Source: Actinomycetes bacterium (GTDB taxonomy: Bacteria > Actinomycetota > Acidimicrobiia > Acidimicrobiales > Palsa-688). From it: 8,665 bases of DNA. Positions within the stretch are counted from its first letter, which is position 1. Each line of letters opens with the position of its first letter. A program made the position numbers and the translations under genes. The DNA is taken from contig JAKARG010000116.1 of assembly GCA_021819345.1 (NCBI GenBank), positions 1-8,665 of the forward strand, read 5' to 3'. Below are positions 1 through 7,231 of the stretch, piece after piece. The notes below the pieces were generated by a model. The model worked only from the letters and a program-made list of their open reading frames with translations, had not been told where the DNA came from and made no database searches.

Positions 1-34
1 CGACACGGTCAGCGGAGCTGGCTCAGCCGTGAAG

Positions 35-2740
35 TCAGCCGTTGGCCAAGGCGGCGAACAACGTGTTCACCGTCGTCTGGGTGATGGCCAGCGGCCCACC
101 CAGGATGTTCAGGGCGATCACCGGGTACTGCGCCGCGTTGGAACCGGCGTTGTTCAGGAAGGTGATCACCGACGGCGACACCGAGTTCGGGTTCAGTGTC
201 AGCAGGATCGGCTCTCGGTACACACCGGCGACAGCGGAGCCGGTGATGGCGTCGCTGAAGTAGTCGCCGCGAGCCACCAGCACCGAGTTGGCGCCGCCCT
301 TCACACCCCACCCGAGGCCGTCTGGCGCCCCAGCCAGGTTCTGGGAGTTCTGCTCGAACTGCGCCGTCATCTGGGAGGTGTCACCGAGGTCCTGCCCGGC
401 GATGCGGAGCACCGACACGCCCAGGGCCTGCAGCTGAGTCACCACGTTGTCTGAGATGGCGAGTGGACCGCCCATCACGATGACCTGCTGGATCCCCAGG
501 TTGACGATCGCCTGCTGGGCCTGCGACCCGAGCGACGCAGTGGGCGTCAACAGCAACGGGTAGCCCTTGTAGGCAATCGCGCTGGCCGACGCCGCGTCCT
601 GGAAGCCGGCATCGGTGGCGAGGATCGCCGTCCGCAGCGGTTCGGTGGTCGACGGCGCCGACGAGCTATTGCCCGTGGTGTCGTTGTACATGCCGTAGGC
701 ACCCGGCACAGTCATGGAGTTGACCCCGGCGGTGCTGAAGTACTCGGCCACTGCCTGGGCGGTGCCATCGGCAGTCTGCCCGTAGATCGGGCCGACCACC
801 TGGACGTTCTCCGGAGTGCCGACGAGAGAGGTCACCGGGGTGTTGCCTCCGCAGTCGTAGGCGGTGAGTGCCTTGACCTGATTGATCACCGTCGAGCTGA
901 TCGCCTCTGGGCCTCCGATCACGTACACCTCGGTGATGCCCTCGATGCGGATGGCGCTGGTCGCCGACGCAGACAGGCTGTCCGGCGACGTCAACAGCAC
1001 ACCGGTGCCCAACTGACCAGCCAGGTAGCTCGCCGACAGGGCATCCTGATAGCTCCTGTTCGTGGCCAGCACGACGGCGCGCGCCTGACCGCCCAGCAAG
1101 CCGCCAGGCGCGAGGTTCTCGGTGCAACCAGCGCCGACCGGGTAGGCCTGCAGCAGCGCCTGCGCCGCGGTGGCGTCCTCGGTGCTACCGGCGGTGCGGA
1201 AGGCGACGATGACGGAGAAGACGCGAGGACTGGTGGCGATCACCGATCCACCACCGCAGCCCGCGCTCGAGCCGGTCTTGACAAAGGCGCCGACGAGCTC
1301 GGGTGCGGTCGGGGCGTCGACCTGCAGGCCCGACAGCGTGTAGGTGGCCGGTCCCGACGACGAGGCCGTCGTCACCTTGAAGCTCAACTGGTTCGAGCCC
1401 ATGCCCACCACGGTGCTGCCGACGGCGGCTCCGCCACCGCTTTCCGTCACGGTCGGGGTGCTGCTGGCGTCGAACGTGCCGGCGTCAAGCGCCACGCAGA
1501 CGTAACCCGCGCTGATCACCCCAGCCTTCGTCTCCACGATGGCGATCGGGCTGATCTTGGCGTCAGGAGCGCCCGGCACCAGACCCACGGACGGGTTGTT
1601 GGCATTGACCAGCACGTCGCTGATGAAGGCGTTCGAGGGCCCACCAGTAAACGGCGGCCCGGACACGTACTGGGTGTTGCTGGCGGTGGTTGTGGTCGTG
1701 TTACCGGCGCTCGTGTAGGCAGTGCCCACATAGACCTGGCCCGCTTGAGCGGCCGAGCCGACGGTGTAGGACACCCCGGAGAGGTCGATCATCACCGGCG
1801 GCAGGTTGCTCCCGAGAGGGTTGGTCCCGATGATCGACCCGCTGTTGGTGAAGGTCAGCACCACGGTGTTGTCCACCGACTGTCCAGCGCAAACGCCGGT
1901 GGCGACCAGCGTCGGCGTGGAGAACGTCGGGGTCGGCGAGGCCTGCCCGGCGGTCACCGAGGCGGTCACCTTGGGGGCAGCCGAGAAGGCGACGGTGTCG
2001 TCCTTCGACGTGCAGTTGCTATTCGAGCCGTCGGCGACGGTGATGCTCAGGGTGTCACCCGACTGCCACGAGGTGTTCTGGGTGGCCAGCTGCACCTGCA
2101 GGTTGGCGGCGGCCTGCCCACCCGACACCCCAGCGCCGATAGTCGGAGACGACGCCGTCGCGTACGTGGCAAAGCTCGGCACATTGGTGGTGACGGTGGC
2201 GTTGGACGCGCCGGTCGTCGGGGTCAGCGTCGTGCCACCATACGTGGCGACCACGTTCACGCCCCCGGCCGCCGCGCCCGTCGTGTTGTAGGCCACGTTG
2301 GAGAACGTGAACGTCTCACCGTTGGCGTAGGAGGTGGCCCCTGCGCCGCATGTGATGGTCGTCGTGATGGTACCTGTGCCGGCACCAGCCACGGTCGTCA
2401 CGGTCGGCGGGACGGTCCCGGCCGTGTCCGACGGGGTCACCGTGGGGTTATTCGTGAAGTCGACGGTGGCACCACCTTTCGAGTCAGTGACGCTCAGGGT
2501 GATCGTGTCACCGGTGGTGCAGGTGCTCCCCGGGGTCAACGTGACGACGAGGTTGCCCGCTGCCTGGTTGGTCCCGGTGGGGCGGATGGTCGGCGACGAT
2601 GTCGCGCTGACCGAGGACCCGGTCGCTGGCGCCGCTGCTGCGACCCCGCTCAGCCCGAGCACGCTGGCACCGGTGAGCGCCAGGGTAGCCGCGAGGCCCC
2701 CCACCGCCCATCGGCGTGCTCCCGACGGATGTTCTCTCAC
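35..2740 (-). CDS. Secreted cell-wall-binding (CWB2) repeat surface protein
   Basis: Likely an exported protein held on the cell wall by C-terminal CWB2 repeats (known family role: non-covalent binding to wall polymers). I start it at the GTG at 2740 because AAGGAG lies five bases upstream; an in-frame GTG at 2782 would add 14 residues but lacks such a site. From this start it has 901 residues. Residues 1 to about 37 form a signal peptide: RR near residue 10, a hydrophobic stretch, then VAAAAPA. Residues about 46-494 hold three degenerate Ig-like modules. Three CWB2-type repeats follow at about 553-626, 703-792 and 818-901, each ending in the typical glycine motif: VIGGPEAIS, VMGGPLAIS and ILGGPLAIT. 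The first two show the usual Q-D-A helix start (SYQDALSAS, GFQDAASAS) and the third has YFSDAITGS. The ligand of the Ig-like part is unknown. It is divergent from the sigma factor gene at 3177. The TGA at 35-37 ends the gene; no clear terminator is visible before the window edge. Confidence 0.93.
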   Translation of the reverse strand: MREHPSGARRWAVGGLAATLALTGASVLGLSGVAAAAPATGSSVSATSSPTIRPTGTNQAAGNLVVTLTPGSTCTTGDTITLSVTDSKGGATVDFTNNPTVTPSDTAGTVPPTVTTVAGAGTGTITTTITCGAGATSYANGETFTFSNVAYNTTGAAAGGVNVVATYGGTTLTPTTGASNATVTTNVPSFATYATASSPTIGAGVSGGQAAANLQVQLATQNTSWQSGDTLSITVADGSNSNCTSKDDTVAFSAAPKVTASVTAGQASPTPTFSTPTLVATGVCAGQSVDNTVVLTFTNSGSIIGTNPLGSNLPPVMIDLSGVSYTVGSAAQAGQVYVGTAYTSAGNTTTTTASNTQYVSGPPFTGGPSNAFISDVLVNANNPSVGLVPGAPDAKISPIAIVETKAGVISAGYVCVALDAGTFDASSTPTVTESGGGAAVGSTVVGMGSNQLSFKVTTASSSGPATYTLSGLQVDAPTAPELVGAFVKTGSSAGCGGGSVIATSPRVFSVIVAFRTAGSTEDATAAQALLQAYPVGAGCTENLAPGGLLGGQARAVVLATNRSYQDALSASYLAGQLGTGVLLTSPDSLSASATSAIRIEGITEVYVIGGPEAISSTVINQVKALTAYDCGGNTPVTSLVGTPENVQVVGPIYGQTADGTAQAVAEYFSTAGVNSMTVPGAYGMYNDTTGNSSSAPSTTEPLRTAILATDAGFQDAASASAIAYKGYPLLLTPTASLGSQAQQAIVNLGIQQVIVMGGPLAISDNVVTQLQALGVSVLRIAGQDLGDTSQMTAQFEQNSQNLAGAPDGLGWGVKGGANSVLVARGDYFSDAITGSAVAGVYREPILLTLNPNSVSPSVITFLNNAGSNAAQYPVIALNILGGPLAITQTTVNTLFAALANG
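1259..2605 (-). repeat. Three tandem Ig-like protein modules in the surface protein
   Basis: Protein-level repeats, seen by aligning the surface protein with itself (numbering from the GTG at 2740). Modules 1 and 2 start with SSPTI (residues about 48 and 197), followed by a strand pair around GDTITLSVTD and GDTLSITVAD. All three carry a matching short strand: NPTVTPSD, APKVTASV and TPTVTESG. All three close with a matching strand pair: SNVAYNTTG, SGVSYTVGS and SGLQVDAPT, each followed about ten residues later by a V-x-x-x-Y/F strand and a glycine turn. Each module has at least one cysteine pair candidate. The copies have diverged strongly, so the duplication is old. I do not recognise a named domain family. 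Confidence 0.6.
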
Positions 2741-2745
2741 TTGCT

Positions 2746-2751
2746 CTCCTT
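2746..2751 (-). promoter_or_regulatory. Ribosome binding site of the CWB2 surface protein
   Basis: AAGGAG on the minus strand, five bases before the GTG at 2740. It is close to the full anti-16S complement and decides the start in favour of this GTG over the in-frame GTG at 2782. Confidence 0.8.
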
Positions 2752-2860
2752 GTTGGATCGCTGATTGGTCACCCCGACCCACGCGGCTGTTGCACTGTGG
2801 TGCGCCGACTGGGCGAGACGAAGCTGGATGTTACTGCATCGTTCAACCGCCGAACCGGGG

Positions 2861-2873
2861 CTGTGTGACACAG
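2861..2873. promoter_or_regulatory. 13-bp palindrome, possible operator between divergent genes
   Basis: CTGTGT-G-ACACAG is a perfect inverted repeat with a single central base. It lies about 120 bases upstream of the surface protein start and about 300 bases upstream of the sigma factor start. A further inverted pair, TTACTG at 2831-2836 and CAGTAA at 2871-2876, overlaps it. The short AT-rich island CAGTAATAAC stands out from the GC-rich surroundings. This shape fits a dimeric repressor or activator site, but no regulator is identified. Confidence 0.35.
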
Positions 2874-2921
2874 TAATAACTTCGAGCCAGCGTCGGGCGG
2901 GGACGGGGAACGGTCGGGGCG

Positions 2922-2948
2922 GGAACGACAGCCTCTGCCGCGACCGTC
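2922..2948 (+). promoter_or_regulatory. Possible ECF-type promoter upstream of the sigma factor
   Basis: GGAAC at 2922-2926 and CGTC at 2945-2948 are separated by 18 bases. GGAAC with a downstream CGTC or GTT element is the classic pattern of ECF-dependent promoters. A second GGAAC is at 2907-2911. If used, the transcript would carry a leader of more than 200 bases before the sigma factor ATG, and the gene could be autoregulated. In GC-rich DNA such short motifs occur by chance, so this is only a candidate. Confidence 0.22.
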
Positions 2949-3094
2949 AGCCGTCGCCGCCTGCGCCTACCGCTAACTCGACCCGGTCCGGTGACGGGAG
3001 CGGCGTTCGTTGCCCTGGATCAACGGGGACAGTAGGGTGGCGACAGTTGTGGTTGGTGCTTCGTGCACGTTTGCGTGTTCCGGGTCGGTGTAAC

Positions 3095-3109
3095 GGCTGA
3101 GGCAAGGCC
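3095..3109. repeat. 15-bp direct repeat, copy 1 (left of sigma gene)
   Basis: ggctgaggcaaggcc is present here and identically at 5205-5219, where it spans the sigma gene stop codon. The two copies thus bracket the gene almost exactly. No further identity extends on either side. Confidence 0.6.
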
Positions 3110-3115
3110 CTCGAG

Positions 3116-3136
3116 CGAGCCCGTGAGGCGGGCTCG
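3116..3136 (+). other. GC-rich hairpin in the sigma factor leader
   Basis: CGAGCCCG (3116-3123) and CGGGCTCG (3129-3136) form a perfect 8-bp stem with a 5-base loop, ending 40 bases before the ATG at 3177. There is no T-run after it, so it is not a normal intrinsic terminator. It could influence leader folding or translation. Confidence 0.4.
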
Positions 3137-3176
3137 GAGTCCCGAGGGAAGGCGACAGAGGGAAGTGGCAGGCACC

Positions 3177-5210
3177 ATGGCGATCGCACCCTACGACCTC
3201 GACCAGCGTAGCGCCGAGCGGGATCGCAGGCTCGTGGAAGCGCACCAGGCGGGCGACCCCGACGCCTTCGCCGCCATCGTGGCTGACCACTACCCGGCAC
3301 TGCTGGCGCAGGCTCAGCGCAGGCTGGTTAGCCGCGTCGACGCTGAAGATGTCGTCCAGGAGGTCTTCGAGCGGGCGCTGCGGGCCATCGACCGCTTCGG
3401 CGGGGAGTACCGGCTCGGTGCCTGGCTCAGTCTCATCACCACCAACGTGTGCGCCACCTACGGCGCTCGCCGCACGAGCCAGCGGCAGCTGCCGGAACGC
3501 TTGGTGGGCGACCAGATGGTGACGCCCGACTTGTCGGACTCGGTATCCGACCCGGCGGTGCTGGCGACTGTACTGTCAGCGATCGACCGGCTCCCTCGTT
3601 CACAGCGCAGCAGCTTCGTCCTGCATGCCATCGACGGCCTTCCCTACCCCGATGTCGCCGACCAGCTGGGGATCACCGAGGCGAACGCCCGGGCACGGGT
3701 GCACCGCGCTCGGGTTACCCTGCAGCGCCGCCTGCACGGTGTCCGCAGCCTGCTCGGAGCGGTGGTGGGCGCGCCACTGGCGCTGCCCAGAGCTCTGCAG
3801 CGCCTGGCCGGCCGGGTTCCCGTCGGCGAGCTCCACGACGCCAGCTCCGGTTCCGCCGTGCCGGCCGCCAGCGGCGTCGGTCCGGCACCTCCAACGGCCG
3901 GACAGTCCCTAGTCAAGCTGCAGCACAGCGTCAGCCAGCTGGCCGTGCAGGTGGCGACCAGTCCGCAGGCCCAGAGTGCAGTGGCAGGCGTCCAGAACCC
4001 GCGCGGGTCGCTGCTGGCAGTGGTGGCAGGCGTCGCCGCCGTCGCCACGGCCACCTTGTCGCCGGCTGCCACCGTTACCGCCACCGGCGGCACGCCGCCT
4101 GCGACCCGGCTAACTCAGGCGACCGCTTCACCGACGCCCGACCTTCTGGCGTCGGATCCGGTGGCGGAGCGTTCGACGGTGAAGCCGTCGTCAGCCCCCC
4201 CCGCGACGCCCGCGAGCGCTGCGCCGCTACTGGCGCTGCAGACGCCGTCGGCGCACGCCAGCTCGCCGGCGGCGGCAACCAGCACGACCAGCGGCAGCTC
4301 GCCGGCGGCGGCAACCAGCACCACCAGCGGCAGCTCGCCGGCGGCGGCAACCAGCACCACCAGCGGCAGCTCGCCGAAAGCGGGTGTGCCGTCGTGGGTC
4401 GTGCTGGCCGGTGTGACACCGCCCAGCACCAAGGCGTCCACCGGTGCAAGCACGCCGGCAGACGGCACCACAGGCACCACGGGGACGGGCTCCCCCCCGA
4501 GCACCTCAACGGCAGCCAGCCCGACGGCCGCCCCCTGTCCGTGGCTGGCCGCCTTCCCGGGCGCAACCCCCGGCCCGATCCTGAGCACGCCGCCGATGAG
4601 CGGGACCGTCGCCGATCTGCTCGGAACCGATCCGGTGACCCTGGCCGACGTGTCGACTACTCCCGTCTTCCACACGTCCGCCACCCTGACCAACCCAAGG
4701 TCCGAGGCGGCGGGCACGCCGGTGTCGGTGCTCAGCGGGGCGTGCGTCGCTCCCGACAGCGGGGTGTTGGTGGTGAACCTGACGGCAGCCGACGGCACCG
4801 AGGTGCAGCTGCGCGGCGCTCTGGCCTCCACCACCGGGACGAGCGGCGACCGGGGCTACCTGTTCCGGGGTACGACCGTCGTCTTGAACGGGCAGGCCCC
4901 GGCGTCGAGTTCGACGTCCCCCGCCTCGCTGCCCTGGGGCATCTCTGCCGACTTCGCAGCCCAGCTCCTTTTGCGCAAAGCAGACAACACTGCCCAGTTG
5001 GCAGTGGCTTTCATCGAACCGCCCGGAAGCGGGGGCGACGTGACGACCGGCACCTCGACGACCACCGCTCCCACATCGAGCTCGTCGACATTCTCCCCGT
5101 TGAGCAGCACAGCGGCGCCAGCTAGCGGTGGCTCAGACGGCAGCAGCCAAGCTGATCCGACGACGAACCAGGTCGACGAAGCGGCGTCCGAGCCACGACG
5201 ACCAGGCTGA
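3177..5210 (+). CDS. ECF sigma factor fused to a membrane segment and outer domain
   Basis: Directs RNA polymerase to a set of promoters. I use the ATG at 3177 (677 residues), with AGGGAAG about 11 bases upstream; in-frame GTGs at 3165 and 3063 are possible, but the added residues look non-coding. Residues about 15-100 are sigma region 2, with the core-binding motif DAEDVVQEVF at 55-64, then IDRF and the promoter-melting stretch around GAWLSLITTNV. Residues about 130-188 are region 4, with the helix-turn-helix YPDVADQLGITEANARARV. A plain ECF factor would end here at about 190 residues. This one continues with an Ala-rich hydrophobic helix at about 277-299 (probable membrane span), a low-complexity linker with three exact-length 12-residue repeats (362-397), and a beta-rich domain at about 454-616 with two cysteines (454 and 523), then a Ser/Thr tail. 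The topology would put sigma inside and the C-terminus outside. ECF groups with membrane-anchored C-terminal extensions are known; the outer domain here is unfamiliar to me. No separate anti-sigma gene is adjacent. Confidence 0.92.
   Translation: MAIAPYDLDQRSAERDRRLVEAHQAGDPDAFAAIVADHYPALLAQAQRRLVSRVDAEDVVQEVFERALRAIDRFGGEYRLGAWLSLITTNVCATYGARRTSQRQLPERLVGDQMVTPDLSDSVSDPAVLATVLSAIDRLPRSQRSSFVLHAIDGLPYPDVADQLGITEANARARVHRARVTLQRRLHGVRSLLGAVVGAPLALPRALQRLAGRVPVGELHDASSGSAVPAASGVGPAPPTAGQSLVKLQHSVSQLAVQVATSPQAQSAVAGVQNPRGSLLAVVAGVAAVATATLSPAATVTATGGTPPATRLTQATASPTPDLLASDPVAERSTVKPSSAPPATPASAAPLLALQTPSAHASSPAAATSTTSGSSPAAATSTTSGSSPAAATSTTSGSSPKAGVPSWVVLAGVTPPSTKASTGASTPADGTTGTTGTGSPPSTSTAASPTAAPCPWLAAFPGATPGPILSTPPMSGTVADLLGTDPVTLADVSTTPVFHTSATLTNPRSEAAGTPVSVLSGACVAPDSGVLVVNLTAADGTEVQLRGALASTTGTSGDRGYLFRGTTVVLNGQAPASSSTSPASLPWGISADFAAQLLLRKADNTAQLAVAFIEPPGSGGDVTTGTSTTTAPTSSSSTFSPLSSTAAPASGGSDGSSQADPTTNQVDEAASEPRRPG
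4260..4376 (+). repeat. 36-bp tandem repeat coding for a Ser/Thr/Ala linker
   Basis: Three full units (4260-4295, 4296-4331, 4332-4367) plus nine bases of a fourth. The units differ only at one base (cacgac against caccac). Each codes for SSPAAATSTTSG in the sigma factor linker. The length is a multiple of three, so copy number can change without breaking the frame. The near-identity points to recent expansion. Confidence 0.95.
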
Positions 5211-5219
5211 GGCAAGGCC
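5205..5219. repeat. 15-bp direct repeat, copy 2 (across sigma gene stop)
   Basis: Identical to 3095-3109. It covers the last bases and the TGA stop of the sigma gene and nine bases beyond. Confidence 0.6.
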
Positions 5220-5734
5220 TCTCTCTGAACGAACCCGACGACAATTCCGTGTCCGTTGAACTTCACCCGCCGACTGCCGGCACTACAGCGGAACGATCGA
5301 GGACCTGAAGCGAGCCCTGCGCCCAGTCTCCTTACCGACGCGGCGATCGTTCACCCACGGGCACGGATCGCGACGGCCCGTTGACCGTCTGGGTGTCGCG
5401 CTACCGGACGTAGTCGATGCGGGTCACGAGTCCATGCCCGTCCTCGGGACGTCCACCGGCGAGGCCGGCGGGGTCGGCGTCTACTTCGGCTTCCAAGGCT
5501 GACGCTCGCATTGTGCAGCCGCCTTGTCGTCGGCTCTCGTCCGATCTCAACCAGGAAGGCACGCCGCGTCTCCCGACGAGTGATCGACCCCGGGATCAGG
5601 TCAAACATCCACGTCAGGACGTGCGCGCCATTCGCTATCTCGGAATCCTCGCCTGTAGGCTGGCCCATCGAGGCCGAGGCCGAGGAAGCAGGCTCAGGTG
5701 AGGGAGTCGGGGCGCGTGGAGTTGGCGTCGAGCG
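5211..5734. other. Gene-free stretch between sigma gene and its decayed copy
   Basis: No intact gene is supported. It contains a 14-base word at 5226-5239 that recurs at 7083-7096, an inverted pair GAACGATCG (5291-5299) and CGATCGTTC (5344-5352), and a possible minus-strand gene remnant at 5401-5635. No clear terminator with a T-run follows the sigma gene. Confidence 0.6.
5401..5635 (-). pseudogene. Possible minus-strand protein-coding remnant
   Basis: Reading the minus strand, 5635 to 5495 gives a plausible protein stretch containing VLTWMFDLIPGSITRRE and FLVEIGREPTTRRL. A frameshift at about 5500 then leads into a second frame with an acidic stretch (LEAEVDADPAGLAGG) and the ending GLVTRIDYVR followed by TAG at 5401-5403. 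Within that second frame there is a 36-residue open frame from an ATG at 5511. The upstream part of the first frame is Pro/Ser-rich, like a linker. I do not recognise the family. It may equally be chance in GC-rich DNA. Confidence 0.25.
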
Positions 5735-7231
5735 ATGGTGGACGAGGTGACCATCGCGGTAGCCGAGACGACCAAGCGCTCGTCGGAGCTCACCGGAGTG
5801 GCGGTCCCGGGCCTTTCGCCACAACCGTGCGCTCGCTCCGCCCCATGCTCCTCGCCCAAGCGAGACGACGACACCTCGGCACCGGCAGCGAGACGCAAGA
5901 CGTCATCGTGGGGGTGTTCAAGCCGGCGTTGACAACGATCGACCGATTCGGTGGGAACAAGCAGGTTTCCTGCCTGATCGAGCAGGATCGGCTCCCACGT
6001 CTACGCCGACCACGGCTCCCAGCAGAACGCTCAGTGCCGGATGCACAATCGATTCGGCTGGCAGACCGCCCCAACGGACGACCCGAGTGCGGTGGACGGC
6101 TCCTCCCACCTCGAGGTCGTCGACCGGCTGGGCACTGCCCGGGCGAAGGCCGGGCACGCATCCGGGCGGGCACCACCTTGCCAGGACGTGTCGAGGGTCG
6201 GGGCGAGAACGTCGCCAGTGTCGCATCCGGCATTCGGCTCCTCAGGCACAGTGGCCCGAGGCCTGCCGCCGGGACCGGCCCGGGTGGCACCCCTTGGGCA
6301 CGTACTGGGCGTGAGGCGTGTAGAGGACCTGGCGATGGCGCATAGTGGTTCCGCACACCCCCTCTCCGTGGCGGTTCAGCAGGTACCAGCCTGCACCGCT
6401 GTCCAGACAGGTGCCGCGGGAGAGCAGGCGCCCGACGGAGTCCTCCCCACAGTGCCTCAGCTGGCCACGCAGCTCACCTCTGGGACAGTCTCGGCCCCTC
6501 TCCGCCAGGTGGTGGTGCCAGCCGGGCCGAAGGGGCCGCTCCCGACCGCGTTGCTGATGTCCCCTCTCGAGGGGATCCGACGGTCACCGAACATAGCCGC
6601 GACGAGATACCCAGCAAGCAAGACGATCCTGATCGGCGTGGCCGCCCGAAGCGCCGCGGATTTGCTCGGACGTCGTCCAGCCGTGGGCACCTCCTTCCCC
6701 GGTCGGAATTCACTGGCCCAGAGCGCACCAGCCACAAGCACAAACGCTGCAACCAGACCGTCGGGCGCCGGGGCGAGCCCGGGCGGTTCCGCGTCGATGG
6801 GGGCTGGTGGAGCTGACGGCACGACCTCGGCGATTACCACGAGTGGCGTGCCGATCCCGCCGGGGAAGGAGATGCGCCCGTGCCTGCCCGGCAGCTCGGG
6901 ACGAGAACCTGGGCAGACGCTTGGCGCAGAAGCGCTCCCCGCTGGGACTCCCCGACCGCTTCGTCGCCCAGCTCCAGATCGCCGTCCCCGGGGTCATCCC
7001 GCCGCCCGACGCACGATCAGAGACAGGTTCGACGGGCTCGCAGAGAACCATGGCCTCCGCCGCGTCGGCGGGCCCAACTCGGTGAACGAACCCGACCTGT
7101 GCCTGACCGCGCTCGTGCCTGACGCCAAGCTGGCGACCCCGGTGCGGCTCGTCGTCTATGGACCCACTCGAGTGGTGCCAGAGACAGGTCGCGTGGTTGC
7201 GAGCCAGGGATCGGCCCTGTCACCTCGGTGA
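5735..7231 (+). pseudogene. Decayed paralogue of the membrane-tethered ECF sigma factor
   Basis: Remnants match the intact gene at 3177-5210 in the same order but in changing frames. At 5779-5979, LVGAHRSGGPGPF, then MLLAQARRR, TQDVIVGVF and TTIDRFGG match LVEAHQAGDPDAF, ALLAQAQRR, AEDVVQEVF and RAIDRFGG of sigma region 2. After a frame change near 5980, SHVYADHGSQQNAQ matches TNVCATYGARRTSQ. At 6089-6175, AVDGSSHLEVVDRLG and a following R-A-K-A stretch match AIDGLPYPDVADQLG of region 4; about 28 residues before it appear deleted. Another shift gives TTLPGRVEGR, matching VTLQRRLHGV. At 6452-6502, VPQLATQLTSGTVSAPL resembles VSQLAVQVATSPQAQ ahead of the membrane segment. A Ser/Ala/Gly-rich linker follows, and LPDRFVAQLQI (6942-6974) resembles ISADFAAQLLL of the outer domain. 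Key residues such as the D-A-E-D-V-V-Q-E acidic motif are degraded. The start at 5735 (MVDEVTIAVAETT) and the exact end are uncertain. The last open frame runs from 6041 to the TGA at 7229-7231. Confidence 0.7.
7083..7096. repeat. 14-bp word shared with the 3' flank of the sigma gene
   Basis: tgaacgaacccgac occurs here and at 5226-5239, just past the stop of the intact sigma gene. It may mark the 3' end of the duplicated segment. Confidence 0.4.

Noticed and set aside
1..34. Terminator of the surface protein gene at the left edge
   Set aside because: No convincing stem or T-run in the 34 bases available.
1745..2764. Long plus-strand open frame opposite the surface protein
   Set aside because: Arg/Gly/His-rich composition typical of an antisense shadow; the minus strand has a signal peptide, repeats and a ribosome binding site.
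4260..4376. CRISPR-like array
   Set aside because: Units are directly adjacent with no spacers and code in frame for a linker.
4115..4834. Minus-strand open frame with hydrophobic repeats opposite the sigma linker
   Set aside because: The repeated GELPLVVLVAAA units are just the reverse of the 36-bp repeat; no start signal or domain.
3449..5125. Long plus-strand open frame in another frame of the sigma gene
   Set aside because: Composition is shadow-like (Arg, Pro and Gln rich) and it lies wholly inside the sigma gene, whose frame has clear sigma domains.
5291..5352. Inverted pair GAACGATCG / CGATCGTTC as a terminator or operator
   Set aside because: Arms are 44 bases apart, no T-run follows, and short GATC-rich palindromes are common by chance; mentioned only within the gene-free stretch.
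6457..6840. Minus-strand open frame with two membrane-like stretches
   Set aside because: Hydrophobicity arises from Ala/Val codons opposite a Ser/Ala/Gly linker; the plus strand shows ordered matches to the sigma factor.
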